Of a DNA stretch of 64,000 bases, positions 33,475-43,547 are shown piece by piece; positions within the stretch are counted from its first letter, which is position 1; each line of letters opens with the position of its first letter. Source of the stretch: Kallotenue papyrolyticum (GTDB taxonomy: Bacteria; Chloroflexota; Chloroflexia; Chloroflexales; Kallotenuaceae); the NCBI RefSeq assembly GCF_000526415.1, contig NZ_JAGA01000003.1, positions 744,001 through 808,000 of the forward strand, in the 5' to 3' direction. The position numbers and the translations under genes were made by a program. The notes beneath the pieces are model-generated. The model was given only the letters and a program-made list of their open reading frames with translations, searched no databases and was not told the DNA's origin.

Positions 33475-36400
33475 ACTACACGGGCGCCTCTGCAGCGGCG
33501 CCTTCGAGAAGGTTCTGGGGAGAGCCGAGCCCGGGGCGATGGCCTTCGTCCGCTGCCTGAGCCCGGAGGTTGCCGAACGGCTGGGCCGCGATCGTACGTT
33601 CGCGCCTACCGGCTGGCGGGTGTTCCGGGTCGCGGATGCCGACGATCCGGACGCACGCACGATCACTGCGGACCGCGCGGTCGAGCTGCGCGAGACGAAG
33701 GGCGACCCTGTGCTGCTCGTGGTCGACACGGCCAGGGCGGGCGCTGGCATGGACGGCATCTACAGCGCGGCACAGGAGGTCCAGGAAAGCCAGCTCTTGT
33801 CCCACGCGCGGAGCCTAGCGGCCAGCGAACTCGTCAAAGCGCTCACGCGGGAGGCGCGGGATCGGGCGGAGCAGGCGCTCAAGCGAGCCCGCCGAGCCAG
33901 CCGTCGGATCAACATTTCGTACTGGGCCGAGTTTGACTTCCTAGTTCGCGTCGCCGCAGCACGGCGCGACCCCGGCGAACTCCTGTACCTGCTTGGTCTG
34001 TGGCCCGTGAAAGGCGAGCCGGCTTCCGATTGGTCGCACACGCTCGACCTCTCCTGGCTATTCGTGGAGCGCCTACTCGGAGCCGCCGTTGCCGGGCTCA
34101 CGCCCGCCCAGCGCATCGAGTCGCTGAAGCTGCTCGCCCCGTCAGACAAACAGCGCGCGGACCTGGAGCGCTTCGTTCGCTCCGCGGCAACGAAGCCGAT
34201 CCTCCTGGCCCTCGAGGAGCTCGCCGACAAAGAGCACCTCTGGATCAACGCGCTCCGAACTGAGGCTACCGCGCAGGAGATTCAGAGCATCGAGATCGTG
34301 CCGTGGCGCACGAACACCGACCAGATCACGAGGTGGTCCGGACTGGTCGAGGGAGAGGATCCCGACCAGCCGCCGGTGCTGATCCTCAAGGCGGACGCCG
34401 AGCGAACCGGGGACTATTCCAAGCTTGAAGTGCGCTGGAAGGTTCGCCCGGACAACCTGGAGCGAGGCGCCGTGACGTATCGCGTTGCCATCGTCACGGA
34501 CATGGATGAGGAGCTCGCCGTCCGGGAGGTGCCGCACGCAGGCAAGAAGGAGGAGAAGTGCCGCTTCGCGAACGATGACTTCTCGATGCTGAACGATGAC
34601 GCACTCATCTCCGCGAAGCTGATCGTGTCGGTGATCGGAAGCGACGTGGTGGAGCCGCAGGAGACCGAGGAGTTCACGATCCGCTTCGGCGAGCCCCCGG
34701 ACCGGCTGCGAGGCGGTGGCGGCAAAGAGGTACGGACGTTCAGCGAGGGGTTGATCGAGCTCAGCGACCGGGAGGCCGTCTCGGAGCTTACGTCGGATCC
34801 GTCCGCGTTCCGGGAGGATCCCAGGGGATTCGTGCTGCTCCGCACGAAGGATCGAGGCAAGAGCTTCCGGGTGTTTCGTCCTGCGCTCATTCGGGAAGTG
34901 GAACAGCAGTGGGCGGCGCAGCCGGGTTCGATCGGGCGCTGGCGGGTCAAGGTGCGCACGTCGGGCGCGCGTGTCGGTGAACCTGAGTTCGTCCCCTTCG
35001 CGCGTGACGCGGCATCGGCCGACATGCAACCGCCGTGGGACCGTGTGGCGAACGCAAGCCGGCGGATGGCAGAGCGGTTTGCGCAGTCAGGCGGTGGCGT
35101 GGGCCAGGTGTACGACGGCTCCTCCAAGGCCTTTGAGACGGTCGTCAAGGAGTACCTGCTCGCATGGGCGGCTTTGCTCGAGGAAGGAGATCCGCTGCTC
35201 GCGCTCGCCCATACTGTCGAAGTGCGGACGCTGTCCGGGCGCACCGTCGGACTCATCGTCCTGCCGAGCCATCCGCTGCGCGTCGCATGGCACGTGGCCT
35301 ACGACAGCCTCGTGCTCCATACCGCCTTCGAATACGGCGCCGCGCCGAAGCATGTGCGAGAGGAGTTCAAGATCCTTGATGGGTCGTTATTCCCCGCGTT
35401 CCTGCCTGGACTGCAGCAAGGCAGCTCGTTCGTGTATGCCGACACGCTGCGCTTTCACGCGGTTGGCCTGGTCGGCGACGACGACAAGGAGCCGAAGGCG
35501 GCGATCGCGATGCTCGCGAGAGCGCTCGGCGAGGCGGAAGCAGCCGACGCCGCGCCGACGGTCGGCAGGCAGAGCGCGGAAGTGCTCGGCAACGAGATCC
35601 AGAGGTACATCGAATGTCACGACTCGGTGCGGTTGCTCCACATTCACGCGCTCCGGCCGGGCGACGGTCTCACGATCGCGCGCGCGCTGGGGAAGGCTCA
35701 GGACCGATACATGCAGTCCTCCGCCGACGAGGACCCTGACGACGGCGCGTCGGGAAGGGCACCGTCGTTCGTTCTCGAACTGTATCCGTCGCGAGAGCAG
35801 CGTGCGGTGGCCGGTCGCTTCATCGCCGAGGCGCGCGAGAAACGACGTCGCGGTGCCGGGGTGCTTGCTCCCGAAGACCATTGGATGCTGGATTCGGTAG
35901 GTCTTCCTGGTGGAATGACCATGCCGAGGCTCCGCTGGGCGCGTAAAGGCACACAGGACCCCACGACGGCGGCCCACCTGGCGGTTGCGTTCGATACCTT
36001 CGAATCCAAGGTCGTCCCGGACGATTGTCCGGAGTCAACGAAGCCACGGCCGTATTTCGCATACGGGTTGCTGTCGTTCTTCGAACGGCACTACACCGAC
36101 CAGCCGTCCCCCTGTTGGCGCAGCACCGTGCTCCTGCCGTCTGAGGGTGAGAAGCATCCTTCGGACAGGACGCATTCAGAGCGCCTCATACGGCTGCAGC
36201 AGGCGATTCTCCGCTGTGTCGCCCGTAATATCGCGGCTGCTGATGCACCGCCCACGCTGCATACTGAGATCTCGCCCGAGAAAGCCCATGGCCTGCGTGA
36301 ATTGCACCGCCTCTGCGACTGGGTTATCACGCTCGACCGGAACGCCGGAATCGAATACTTCGACTCGCCGAGGACGAATCGGGAGATCTATGACGCGTAC

Positions 36401-38491
36401 GTCATCGACTGCGTGCCCGAACGCGAGGATCTTGGCTGCTTGCAGCTCATCACCTCGACGAGCAACCTTGAGGAAGTCCGCAACCTCCTCGACGGTGCAC
36501 TCGACCAGATGGGCCTGAGCCAGAGCAGGCGGAACGCCGAGTTTCTGATGGACCAGCTTAAGGCGTTGAGCGGGCGTTTGGCGATCCAGCTAACTGGTCA
36601 GAAAATACCCACCGCAGAACTGATCGCCCTGGCGCTCAGCCACGCGAACTGCGAGCGGGCGGCGGAGAGTGATCCGTGCTGGACGCCACTACAGACGGGC
36701 TTTTTCATTCCGGTGGACGACGTGCTGGACCTCATGCCGCCTTTATCGGAAACCAAATCCGAGGATGCGGGGACGGAAGTCCGTCCCGACCTCATTTACG
36801 TCTCACTGACACCTCGCCGTGGGCTCCGTTTCCAATTCATCGAGGTCAAATACCGGCGCCACCTGCGCACCGCGCGGAGCGTCGAGCTTCTGGACGGTAT
36901 CCGCCGGCAGATCACCTCGCTGCGCGAGCGATGGGAGGCGTGGTACTCCACGGACGGCGTCCCGCCGTCCTTCCGGGCCGTGCGCCGGGCGAAGCTCGCG
37001 CGCGTGCTGCGCTTCTACGCGGACAAGGCGCAGCGTCACCATCTGAGGAAGGAACGTTACGACGGCCTCGTCGCTGAGATTGATCGGATGGTCGAAAAGG
37101 GCGGTGATTACGCCTTCGGCACGACCGAAGCGCCGGATCGTGGGTGGGTGTTTTGTCCCGAGTACGGCGGCATCGCGCCGCTCGAGATCTCCACGGGCGA
37201 TTGGGACACGCGGATATTTCTGTTTGGCCCGGGGCTCCTGCCGGATTCGGATTTCCGACGGGAGACGATAGGACAGCTTTTCCCGGTGCCACCGAGACCA
37301 GACGACGGCGATCCGACTACGTACGCGACGCTGCCTGACGCGCCGCGCGAAGAGTCACGTGCTCCCGCGCTGTCAACCCCCACAGGAGAAGAAACTTCAA
37401 GGTCCGACACGCCAGGGAGCGCCACCGGCCCCGATCCCGCTTTTCCGGCCGTTGTGATGGGGACCGATTCGCTGACTGGCACAGATGTCCGCTGGCCCCT
37501 CACGATCAAGGGAAACCCCCATCTTCTCGTCGCCGGACTGCCAGGTATGGGCAAGACCACTTGCCTACTCAATCTTTGCCACCAGATGCTCGCGGCCGGC
37601 GTCCGGCCGATCGTGTTCTCGTACCACGAAGATATCGACCAGCGACTTCAGGAGCTCGTAGGATCGGTCCGGTTCGTCGACTTCCAGGGGTTGGGCTTCA
37701 ACCCGCTTCAGGTGATCGACCGTGGGTCCCGGATGGCGTACCTGGACGTCGCGGGAGCACTGCGCGACATCTTCGTCGCCATTTATCCAGAACTAGGCGA
37801 CATCCAAGGGGAACGGATCCGGCGGGCAATCAAGGAGAGCTTCCTCGAGCAGGGCTGGGGTGATCCGGCCGCAGACGTCGCGGCTCTTCCCGAGCCGCTG
37901 TTCACGCGCTTCGTAGATATCCTGCGGAGCGACCCACGGCCAGACCGCGGCCTCCACACCCTCCTCGGCCGTCTCGAGGAACTCGCTGACTACGGCTTCT
38001 TCGAGCTAGCCGACTCGCGTGAAAGCCTGTGGGAAAGCGACCAGCCGACGGTCATCCGCATCCACGCGACGCAGAACGATAACCTGCAGAAGGCGTTTGC
38101 CTCACTCGTGTTCTACGGCCTGTACAAGGACATGTTCCGGCGCGGCATTCAATCGCGCATCACCCATGCGGTGATCTTCGATGAAGCGCATCGAGCCGCC
38201 CGGCTGCGCCTGATCCCGACCATGGCCAAGGAATGCCGCAAGTACGGGGTTTCGCTGGTGCTGGCCTCGCAGGAAGCGAAGGACTTCAACGCGTCGCTGT
38301 TCTCCGCGATCGCGAACTACCTAGTGCTCCGGCTCAATGAAACAGACGCGAAAGCGCTCGTAAGGAATGTGGCGAGCTCGGATCAGGAGCGCGCGTTGAT
38401 CGACAAAATTAAGCAGATGGATCGGTTCAAAGCGCTTTACTTCTGCGAAGGGAGGAGAAGACCATCTTTCGTTCTCCTACGCTCGTTATGA
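33461..38491 (+). CDS. PD-(D/E)XK nuclease-like + HerA/FtsK-type ATPase (DptH-like), putative defence effector
   Basis: A 1676-residue protein, start ATG 33461. The N-terminal 1000 residues have no domain I can name. Near residues 1109-1129 is RPDLIYVSL...QFIEVKYR, with the Asp...Glu-x-Lys pattern of restriction-type nucleases. A Pro/Ser-rich linker follows, then a HerA/FtsK-like translocase: Walker A AGLPGMGKTTCLL near residue 1360 and Walker B VIFDEAHRAARLR near 1570, followed by SLVLASQEAKDF. Size, domain order and position agree with DptH. It would move along and cut invading DNA once licensed by the kinase/NERD partner. The stop is 77 bp before attC. Confidence 0.85.
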   Translation: MVWTELHGRLCSGAFEKVLGRAEPGAMAFVRCLSPEVAERLGRDRTFAPTGWRVFRVADADDPDARTITADRAVELRETKGDPVLLVVDTARAGAGMDGIYSAAQEVQESQLLSHARSLAASELVKALTREARDRAEQALKRARRASRRINISYWAEFDFLVRVAAARRDPGELLYLLGLWPVKGEPASDWSHTLDLSWLFVERLLGAAVAGLTPAQRIESLKLLAPSDKQRADLERFVRSAATKPILLALEELADKEHLWINALRTEATAQEIQSIEIVPWRTNTDQITRWSGLVEGEDPDQPPVLILKADAERTGDYSKLEVRWKVRPDNLERGAVTYRVAIVTDMDEELAVREVPHAGKKEEKCRFANDDFSMLNDDALISAKLIVSVIGSDVVEPQETEEFTIRFGEPPDRLRGGGGKEVRTFSEGLIELSDREAVSELTSDPSAFREDPRGFVLLRTKDRGKSFRVFRPALIREVEQQWAAQPGSIGRWRVKVRTSGARVGEPEFVPFARDAASADMQPPWDRVANASRRMAERFAQSGGGVGQVYDGSSKAFETVVKEYLLAWAALLEEGDPLLALAHTVEVRTLSGRTVGLIVLPSHPLRVAWHVAYDSLVLHTAFEYGAAPKHVREEFKILDGSLFPAFLPGLQQGSSFVYADTLRFHAVGLVGDDDKEPKAAIAMLARALGEAEAADAAPTVGRQSAEVLGNEIQRYIECHDSVRLLHIHALRPGDGLTIARALGKAQDRYMQSSADEDPDDGASGRAPSFVLELYPSREQRAVAGRFIAEAREKRRRGAGVLAPEDHWMLDSVGLPGGMTMPRLRWARKGTQDPTTAAHLAVAFDTFESKVVPDDCPESTKPRPYFAYGLLSFFERHYTDQPSPCWRSTVLLPSEGEKHPSDRTHSERLIRLQQAILRCVARNIAAADAPPTLHTEISPEKAHGLRELHRLCDWVITLDRNAGIEYFDSPRTNREIYDAYVIDCVPEREDLGCLQLITSTSNLEEVRNLLDGALDQMGLSQSRRNAEFLMDQLKALSGRLAIQLTGQKIPTAELIALALSHANCERAAESDPCWTPLQTGFFIPVDDVLDLMPPLSETKSEDAGTEVRPDLIYVSLTPRRGLRFQFIEVKYRRHLRTARSVELLDGIRRQITSLRERWEAWYSTDGVPPSFRAVRRAKLARVLRFYADKAQRHHLRKERYDGLVAEIDRMVEKGGDYAFGTTEAPDRGWVFCPEYGGIAPLEISTGDWDTRIFLFGPGLLPDSDFRRETIGQLFPVPPRPDDGDPTTYATLPDAPREESRAPALSTPTGEETSRSDTPGSATGPDPAFPAVVMGTDSLTGTDVRWPLTIKGNPHLLVAGLPGMGKTTCLLNLCHQMLAAGVRPIVFSYHEDIDQRLQELVGSVRFVDFQGLGFNPLQVIDRGSRMAYLDVAGALRDIFVAIYPELGDIQGERIRRAIKESFLEQGWGDPAADVAALPEPLFTRFVDILRSDPRPDRGLHTLLGRLEELADYGFFELADSRESLWESDQPTVIRIHATQNDNLQKAFASLVFYGLYKDMFRRGIQSRITHAVIFDEAHRAARLRLIPTMAKECRKYGVSLVLASQEAKDFNASLFSAIANYLVLRLNETDAKALVRNVASSDQERALIDKIKQMDRFKALYFCEGRRRPSFVLLRSL

Positions 38492-38537
38492 GGTACGGCG
38501 CGATGGTGCCATATGAGCTTGCTCGCGCTTTTCGTTA

Positions 38538-38559
38538 GGGCAATTTCGCGGCTTTGCCC
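38538..38559. terminator. short hairpin after the defence operon
   Basis: GGGCAA and TTGCCC enclose a 10-nt loop, 47 bp past the last stop. There is no T-run, so any terminating effect is uncertain. A GTTAGGG box (38534-38540) overlaps its left side. Confidence 0.35.
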
Positions 38560-38567
38560 GAGGGGCA

Positions 38568-38633
38568 GCCCAACAAACCGATGAAGCTGACGGTCGCCTG
38601 CGGCGTCCGCAGCTTATCGGCGGGCCGTTGGGC
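38568..38633 (+). other. attC site closing the giant cassette
   Basis: Left: GCCCAAC, AAACCGATGAAGCTGACGG. Right: CCGCAGCTTATCGGCGGGCC, GTTGGGC. At 66 bp it has fully paired outer boxes and arms plus the usual extra left-arm base. It shows that the kinase-HerA operon ends as a cassette does. Confidence 0.9.
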
Positions 38634-38760
38634 GGCTTGTGGCTCAGCTAAAGCACCTGGGGTTTACGCCCTATTTTTCTAAGTATAAAAGTATGGGAGT
38701 AAATAGTAGAGATCATAACCACCTCTTAAACAACGTGGTTACGGCGTGGGAGCAGAAAGT

Positions 38761-41700
38761 ATGACTCGCGATCACCCTGCGAATGCTGCGGCTGTCACAT
38801 CCACTCCAGATCCGGCTGGGCTGTGCATCGCCCTTCTGGGTCGATTTGCCGTTTGGCTCGGACAGTTCGAGGTGCCCACAACTGCTTTCCCGCGCCGCAA
38901 AGCACTCCACCTGCTGAAACTTATTGCGCTCCAACCTGGACATCAACTCCATCGCGATCAGGCGCTCGACCTCCTCTGGCCACACCTCACGCCGCGCGCG
39001 GCAACGGCACAGCTATACAAGACGATCCATCACGTTCGTCAGGCATTCGCCGCCGTCGCTCCAGCGTGTTCGCCGGAGACGCTGCTCGAACTGCGGCATG
39101 AGGTCATCCGTTTGACCGCCCCCGCCGGTGTGCATACGGACGTCGCCACATTTGAACAGCTTGCCCAAGATGCATTACGCACAGGCGAATTGCGCCTGCT
39201 CCAACAGGCCGTGGCCTGTTATAAAGGCGACCTCCTTTCAGACGATCGCTACGAGGAGTGGACGCTAACACGCCGCGATGCACTGCAGGAACGCTTCATT
39301 GAACTGCTGGTGGCGCTCGGCCGGCGCTGGCAAGACACCGGCTACCTGGCCGAGGCCGCCGATGCGTTCCGCCAGGCGCTGGCTCGCGACGCGGCGCACG
39401 AAGCCGCACACCAGGGCTTGATGTGGGTCTACGCGCTGCAAGGGACGCGCACCCGTGCGCTCCGGCAGTATCAGCGCTGCGTCGATCTGCTGGCGCAGGA
39501 GCTTGGCGTTGAGCCTTCACTTGAGACGACGACCTTGTACGAGCAGATTCTGCACGAACAAGTGCAGCCTATTCGGCCACCACACGATCTACCAATAGTG
39601 AACCTGCCGCTCCTGTCGCCGTTTGTCGGACGACAACCCGAGCGGCATGTACTCGATAGGTTCCTGGAGCGCCTGGAATACGGACAGGGTGGGGTGTTGC
39701 TTCTAGAAGGGAGTGCAGGCATTGGCAAGACCCGCCTGGCACAGGAGCTGCTCTCGACAGAGACCCGGCGCTGGCAGGTGTTGTGGGGGAGCGCGTATGA
39801 GCAAGAAGGCCAAAGCCCTTATGCACCTGTGATCGAGGCCCTGCGCAAAGCCATACGTGTCGATCCAACCGACGCACACCTGCTTCCGGCGGAACTTGCC
39901 CTCGCCATCCCAGAACTGCCTGCCACCTCTGTGCCGGTTATGACAGCGGATCGGGTCGCGGCACAAAGTGCGCTCTTCGCCGGGATGCTGCGCTTCCTTG
40001 CAGCCCACGCACAGCGTACACCTCTTATTTTGATTCTGGACGACCTCCATGCATCCGATGCAGGAACCTGGAAGCTGTTTCACTACCTTGCTCGTCAAGC
40101 CGCCACTATGCCTTTGCTGCTGGTCGCTATTCGGCGAACCGACGAACCCGGTACCGCTCTTGGGCTGGACCACATCGTCAGCACTCTTGAGCGGCAGAAC
40201 CTGCTGCATCGCTTGACGCTGACAGCCCTCTCGTTAGAAGAACATCACTTCCTGCTCGAGCAGACACTCGAAGGCGGCAGCATAGACCCACGCCTCGCCG
40301 ACGAATTGTACCGCCTCTCCGCCGGCAACCCTCTCTTCGCCAAAGAGTTGGTCCGCCAGTTAGCCACCGATCAGAAGATTGCGCTGGTGGAAAACACGTG
40401 GCGCTACACCGGCAAGACCGATACCATTGGCGGACCGCCCATGCTCCCCATCCCGACGTCGGTCCAGATGCTCCTGAGCAACCGGCTGGCCCTCCTTACT
40501 CCAGCCGCGTTGCGCCTGCTCCAATTCGCGGCGGTAGCGGAACAGGAGATCCCCGTCTCGCTCCTGGAGGAATGGTCGCGATTAGGCGAACATCGCGTGC
40601 TGGAGCCATCTCTTTTGGATGTGCTGGACCAGGCTGTCGCAGTGGGGCTCCTACAGGAGCGCGGGTTCAGCTATTGCTTCACGCATCCCTTGTTTCGTGC
40701 CATCATCTACCAGCAGATGTCACTCGCCCGGCGGCGGGTGCTCCATGCACAGGTGGCAATCGGGCTGGAGCGCGCATTCCAGAAAGATGCTGTCGCGCTA
40801 CCGGTCGAAGCGCTGGCCTACCACTATCTGCAAGCCGGAGACGTCGAACGGGCAGCACACTACCTGATCCTGGCAGGCGACCGGGCCGAGTCGGTCTTCG
40901 ATCATGACAGCGCGCTACATCACTACGGAAAGCCATTGCACTGCTCAACGAGCAACAGCCCACGGGTGCCGAACGGGCGCGCGCCGAGATCCACGAGCGC
41001 ATCGGCGACGTATAGCGCGCCATCGGCGACGTAGCGAACAGTCTTGACGCCTATCACCAGGCGATCAACGTGCTGACACAGCGTACAACCTCTCCCGACC
41101 GCGATTGGCAACGTACGCTCCAGCGCAAGATTACCCACGCCGCTGTCCTGACGCCGGATGTGCCGACGGCAGCCGAACACCTGCAGCAAGCCTAGGCGCT
41201 GCTGGGGCCCGAACCCCTCGAACAGGTCCGCATGCTGATCACCCTGGCGCTGTTCGACTGGCACGCAAACCAACTGGAGGCGGCTATCGCACATGCCTCA
41301 CAGGCATTGGAGATCGCCGAGCAGGCGCCGATAGAGATGAGCCAGGCCTGCGAAATGTTGGCTATGGCCTACCTGCCGCTTGGCCACTGGGACGAAGCCT
41401 TTCAGTATGAGCTTCGCCGCCAGACGCCAGATTGGTCACCGGAGATCATGGTGGCAGTAGACAGGCACCTGTGCTTGTATCAATTTCGGCTCCAGGGAGT
41501 AGAGCCATACCAACAGGCCAGGCAGTTTATCGAGCGGGTGGCCCACAAGCAACGACCACTGGCAACCTGCGCTGTCTCGCCGTGTGGCATTACGTGCTGG
41601 GCAGTCTGGCTTTGCTGCAAGGGAAGCCTGATACAGCCGTCGAAAGCTTAGAACACGCATTGGCGCTCCATCAACGCATTGGCTCCCCGTCCGGTACCGC

Positions 41701-42300
41701 CTACACGTTTGCCCATCAAGTTGCGTTACTGACCGTTGCCGACCCCGAAATGGCCTGGGGAACCGTGCAGCGAGGTCTGGAGATCGCAGAACGGGCGGCG
41801 ATTCGCGATCGCTGCATCATGATGATGCATACGGCTGGTATCTGGAACCGCCTGACCGTGCCTGACCTTGCGAGTGCTGCCGAACTGGTTCGCACCGCTG
41901 CCCAGCACGACACTGAGGCTGCTCCATGCGCCATTTGCACGGTAGACCGGCACGCCGCCATCGCAGCCTACCACGTTGCCGCCGGTAATTTGGAGATGGC
42001 GGCGCAATATACAAAAGCAAGCGCTGCAACTGGCCCAATTTACACAGAATCGACTAGGGCAGGCCCGGGTGCTACGGGTACAAGGACAACTCCACGCCGC
42101 ACGTAGCGAAACAACAGCCGCGGAAACCTGCCTGGCTGAAGCTGCCGGCATCTTAGGATCTGGCGCAAACGTTACAGATTTGGGGAGGCCTGCCCGCAGC
42201 TCATGCAGCAGCGCAAGCAGAACGGCAACATGCATTGCAGGAAGCCCGGGAACTGATGAACCGCTTCCGCACCAGCGGAATATTGAAAAAGAATGACTGA
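38761..42300 (+). pseudogene. SARP/AfsR-like transcriptional regulator with AAA ATPase and TPR region, decayed
   Basis: The first 750 codons are intact. An OmpR-like winged helix (LCIALLGRFAVWLGQFEVP) and a BTAD domain (about residues 100-255) are followed by an AAA/STAND ATPase with Walker A LLLEGSAGIGKTRLAQELL near residue 320 and Walker B LILILDDLHASD. After about 40920 the TPR-rich C-terminal half is scattered over three frames, with an in-frame TAG near 41014 and another at about 41190, and ends with 'ELMNRFRTSGILKKND' at 42300. At least three frame changes make it non-functional as a full-length protein. The N-terminal part could still be made. Confidence 0.85.
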
Positions 42301-42393
42301 TTGGTAGGTCTTGGGAAGATTTTGGGAAACCGCCTTCTGTAGGATGTATTGTGCCAGTTATCCCTATACCTACATCTGAAAGGAGGTTTCTCA

Positions 42394-42675
42394 ATGCCAA
42401 AGTACTTGATCGAGCGTAGACTTCCCAAGGCCGGACAACTCAGCCCGGAAGAACTGCGGACTATTTCCCAGCAGTCGAACAGCGTCCTACATGAGATGAC
42501 ACAGGAGGGCAAACAGGTGCAGTGGCTCCACAGCTACGTGGTGGACGACGCGATCTACTGCGTCTACGAGGCGTCCGACCCGGAGGTGGTACGCGAGCAC
42601 GCTCGTTGCGGTGGCTTCCCCGCCGACACCATCAGCGAAGTGCGGACCATCATCGATCCGACCACCGGTGAATAA
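42394..42675 (+). CDS. DUF4242 domain small protein
   Basis: A 93-residue protein preceded by AGGAGG 7 nt upstream of ATG 42394. It opens KYLIERRLPKAGQLSPEELRTISQQSNSVL and contains VQWLHSYVVDDAIYCVYEASDPEVVREHARCGGFPADTISEV, the signature of DUF4242 (ferredoxin-like, 'nickel-binding' in some annotations). Function unknown. In many genomes it is found next to LuxR/SARP regulators, as here. A strong stem-loop follows. Confidence 0.88.
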   Translation: MPKYLIERRLPKAGQLSPEELRTISQQSNSVLHEMTQEGKQVQWLHSYVVDDAIYCVYEASDPEVVREHARCGGFPADTISEVRTIIDPTTGE

Positions 42676-42693
42676 CGGCAAGATGTGGGAGGT

Positions 42694-42729
42694 GACCAGG
42701 GAAAGCACCCGAGCGGCCTTTCCCTGGTC
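42694..42729. terminator. stem-loop after DUF4242 gene
   Basis: A perfect 12-bp stem (GACCAGGGAAAG and complement) with a 12-nt loop lies 18 bp past the stop. It has no long T-tract, but its position fits a terminator. Confidence 0.6.
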
Positions 42730-42761
42730 GTGTATGTCTGTTCCAAGACAAGGAGGTGTTT

Positions 42762-42839
42762 ATGGCGACCATTTTATACGTCAAATGTGAGCACTTGCTG
42801 ACGGCTGACGATCGAGATGTGCTACTACGGCTCAGGTAG
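42762..42839 (+). CDS. 25-codon ORF with strong ribosome-binding site, likely a gene stub
   Basis: AAGGAGG lies 8 nt before ATG 42762. The product MATILYVKCEHLLTADDRDV and five more residues begins like a beta-strand of a small ferredoxin-like protein and then stops. It may be the remains of a longer gene after DUF4242. The following 100 bp show no continuation that I can identify. Confidence 0.35.
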   Translation: MATILYVKCEHLLTADDRDVLLRLR

Positions 42840-42953
42840 AGTTGCCGCCGAGCAAATTGCTGGAGCTGACCGCTTACGCGGCTTCAAACATGGGCTTTTA
42901 TTGTTTCCAGCCCTGCTGCGCGAGGTCAAAGGCGCGCAGCCGGCGGCCTTCGG

Positions 42954-43535
42954 TCACGCGGACCGCCTCTGGTTGATCCCCTCATCCGCCGAGCATACCA
43001 CGGTGTAGTTGACTATGCGGCGGCCAATAAGACGCTCGATCCATCTCCGATGCTCCGTGAAGTGATGCGCCGTGTTGCCATAAATCACGTTGATCGCTGG
43101 TGGCCCATCGCCCTCGCCTGGCTCATCTGGTAAATAGTCACGGTACCTTTTCTGCAAATCTCCATCGGTCAACGGTTGGATGAGGGTCATTAGCTGGTCA
43201 TGTACCGCTCGCAATTGCTCCAGCGCTTCGGATATAGGGCGGTCTTTCTGCTGCTGATAGATCAGCGCATTGATGTCGTCTTCATTGCCCCTTATATACA
43301 CTGATTCACTTACACCAAGGCCTACATGCCGTGGTGTCCCTTGCAGGAAGCACACGACTGAACGCTCCCAGGCGGTCATGTGGATGATATGGTCTTTGAT
43401 CGTCCAGCCGTGGGCATCTTTGATCGTGGTTAGCTCTGCGTCCGTAAGCTGATCCAGCGTTGCATGCAGGGCCAACCACGCCTGCTCAATAGCAGCAAGT
43501 AGCTCGGCTTTTGTGGTTATGCGTTGCTGAGCCAT
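42954..43535 (-). CDS. ClbS/DfsB-family (DinB-like four-helix) protein
   Basis: A 193-residue protein of the DUF1706/ClbS type. ATG 43535 is preferred because GGAG lies 6 nt upstream; ATG 43547 is possible. Features: TKAELLAAIEQAWLALHATLDQLTDAEL, the DAHGWTIKDHIIHMTAWERSVVCFL helix with metal-site His, NVIYGNTAHHFTEHRRWIERLI with further His residues. ClbS hydrolyses the colibactin cyclopropane in E. coli; other members have unknown targets. It is the leftmost gene of the leftward block. Confidence 0.85.
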   Translation of the reverse strand: MAQQRITTKAELLAAIEQAWLALHATLDQLTDAELTTIKDAHGWTIKDHIIHMTAWERSVVCFLQGTPRHVGLGVSESVYIRGNEDDINALIYQQQKDRPISEALEQLRAVHDQLMTLIQPLTDGDLQKRYRDYLPDEPGEGDGPPAINVIYGNTAHHFTEHRRWIERLIGRRIVNYTVVCSADEGINQRRSA

Positions 43536-43547
43536 ACTCTGCTCCAT

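Noticed and set aside
27599-38491. Naming the operon a BREX type 2 (Pgl) system
   Set aside because: Kinase plus NERD resembles PglW only. No PglX methylase, PglZ phosphatase, BrxC-like or BrxD-like gene accompanies it, and gene 3 ends in a HerA-type ATPase.
27599-38491. Naming the operon a dnd phosphorothioation system
   Set aside because: Order and size recall DptF-G-H, but none of dndA-E or ssp modification genes occurs in the window, and the kinase/NERD fusion is not part of DptF. Kept as a comparison only.
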